Positions 62,857 through 64,000 of a stretch of 64,000 nt of DNA are shown here, in pieces. Position numbers and translations under genes: made by a program. The stretch is from positions 62,001 through 126,000 of the forward strand of contig CALCXM010000082.1 in the NCBI GenBank assembly GCA_937905825.1. Direction: 5' to 3'. This DNA comes from an uncultured bacterium. GTDB lineage: Bacteria > Planctomycetota > UBA1135 > GCA-002686595. The notes under the pieces were generated by a model, which saw only the letters and a program-made list of their open reading frames with translations, was not told the origin of the DNA and did no database searches. Positions within the stretch are counted from its first letter, which is position 1. Each line of letters begins with the position of its first letter.

Positions 62857-64000
62857 TGGTACGCAGCGGCCCCTTGCCCGCCGAGTTGCGGGAGCTCAAC
62901 GTTCAGATCGAAGGCATCGCCCGCGCCTCCGGATTGGACTTCTTTCCGGTCATCTTCAAGTTGCTCGACGCCCGCGACGTGAACGGTCTGGCCGCCTATG
63001 GGGGATTCCCCGTGCGCTATCCGTCCTGGCGTTTCGGCATGGAATTCGAACGCCTGGAGAAGGGCTACTCCTGGGGTCTTTCCAAGATCTACGAGTTGGT
63101 GATCAACAACAATCCAACCTACGCCTACCTGGTGAACTCCAACTCTTTGATGGAGCAGAAGCTGGTGATGGCCCACGTCTTCGGCCACGCGGACTTCTTC
63201 AAGCACAACATCTGGTTCAAGCCCACTGAGCGTCAAATGGTGGACGTGATGGCGGCCCATGGCATTCGGGTGCGGCGCTACATCGACCAGTACGGGACCG
63301 ATCAGGTGGAGGCCTTCCTCGACCAAGCCCTGGCCTTGGATACCTTGATCGATCCCTACTTGCCACTGCGTGAGGCCCGCCAAGCGGGTGGCCCTGTGGC
63401 TACACCTCTCTCGCCTCTCGAGCGCGCCAAGCGTTCCTTCGATGCGGCGAGCGGTTCGCGGGCCAAGGAGCAAGGGAGCGTGCCAGCACCGGCACGCTCT
63501 CACTCGCCTTTGGATGTGCTGGGCTTCCTGGCTGAACAGGCGGACCTCTGTGAGTGGCAGCGCGACATCTTGCGCATCGTGCGTGAGGAAGCCTACTACT
63601 TCGTGCCGCAACGCATGACCAAGGTCATGAACGAAGGCTGGGCCTCTTTCTGGCACAGCCGCATCATGACGCGCTCCCTACTCGGTCCCGCGGACATCAT
63701 CGACTTCGCCGACTGCCACAGTGGCGCGACCGCGAGCCAACCGGGACAATTGAACCCCTACAAGCTCGGGATCGACTTGTTCCGTCATGCGGCCGAGCGT
63801 GGCGAGGACTTGTTTCAACTGCGCGCGGTGCACAACGATGTGTCCTTCATCGACGCCCTGGTCGACGAGGAGTTTGCGCGCAAATCAGAGCTCTTTCTCT
63901 ACAATCGCAACGCTCGCACCGGGGCCATGGAGGTTTCCGACCGGGATTGGCGGGCGATCAAGGCTCAACTCTTGGCTTCGATGGCTGGCGGAGGCGTGCC
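62856..64000 (+). CDS. spoVR: SpoVR family protein (3' end outside window)
   Basis: The reading frame starts at ATG 62856 and is still open at the last base, giving 381 codons; it is not complete. Segments that identify SpoVR are MEFERLEKGYSWGLSKIYELV near residue 67, MAHVFGHADFFKHN (about 109-122) and MNEGWASFWHSRIM (about 259-272). In sporulating bacteria SpoVR acts in spore cortex formation; in others it is part of the prkA-yeaH-spoVR stress operon, its likely role here. It is coupled to yeaH by a one-base overlap. Confidence 0.96.
   Translation, partial: MVRSGPLPAELRELNVQIEGIARASGLDFFPVIFKLLDARDVNGLAAYGGFPVRYPSWRFGMEFERLEKGYSWGLSKIYELVINNNPTYAYLVNSNSLMEQKLVMAHVFGHADFFKHNIWFKPTERQMVDVMAAHGIRVRRYIDQYGTDQVEAFLDQALALDTLIDPYLPLREARQAGGPVATPLSPLERAKRSFDAASGSRAKEQGSVPAPARSHSPLDVLGFLAEQADLCEWQRDILRIVREEAYYFVPQRMTKVMNEGWASFWHSRIMTRSLLGPADIIDFADCHSGATASQPGQLNPYKLGIDLFRHAAERGEDLFQLRAVHNDVSFIDALVDEEFARKSELFLYNRNARTGAMEVSDRDWRAIKAQLLASMAGGGV

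Overview
This window looks like chromosomal DNA of a GC-rich, diderm (Gram-negative-type) bacterium, most probably a member of the Planctomycetota. No rRNA gene is present, so the assignment is an inference. It rests on two secreted proteins (435-1274 and 25032-26111) that end in the same C-terminal module familiar from secreted planctomycete proteins, on sigma factors next to Ser/Thr kinases, on a sigma factor fused to a membrane anchor and a large outer domain, and on a DUF1573 lipoprotein. An outer membrane is indicated by two porin-like barrels, a TamA/TamB pair and an LpxH-like hydrolase. I found no insertion sequence, prophage, CRISPR array or tRNA; the region reads as core chromosome with some lineage-specific signalling loci.

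Layout. 1-6094: the end of an outer-membrane barrel gene, a secreted cupredoxin, then a minus-strand block with a Gly/Arg-rich secreted protein, sigma-54 (rpoN) and an unknown secreted protein. 6335-13483: a plus-strand run of an FHA-like membrane protein, a degenerate GGDEF protein, an NtrC-like activator with unusual motifs, lpxH, cmk, plsC and rpsA, closed by a clear terminator. 13674-18032: a lipoprotein, tyrS and pepF. 18130-24956: a signalling island with a membrane-tethered sigma factor, a divergent Ser/Thr kinase with an FGE-like outer domain, and a soluble ECF sigma factor. 25032-32458: secreted and envelope proteins, a P-loop kinase, a glutamate-cysteine ligase, an OprP-type porin and a DUF1579 lipoprotein.

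32558-40478: a four-gene PhnDCEE-type oxyanion importer on the minus strand, divergent from an exported molybdenum hydroxylase operon (2Fe-2S, Moco and FAD/4Fe-4S subunits) that ends in a small cysteine-rich protein. 40692-49213: Lon protease with basic tails at both ends, convergent with tamA-tamB. 49529-59524: a GH20-like glycosidase, the DUF2868/DUF3482 membrane-protein/GTPase pair, a three-gene ABC-2 exporter, an acyltransferase-like membrane protein and a glutaminyl-cyclase-like M28 enzyme. 59693-64000: the conserved prkA-yeaH-spoVR stress operon, with spoVR running off the end.

The most noteworthy items are: the FHA / degenerate-GGDEF (intact c-di-GMP I-site) / variant NtrC operon; the one-piece membrane-tethered sigma factor beside a kinase and a second sigma factor; a 53-bp near-perfect hairpin joining two convergent genes, whose one arm encodes a protein's C-terminus; and the Cys-rich small protein coupled to the molybdenum hydroxylase operon.
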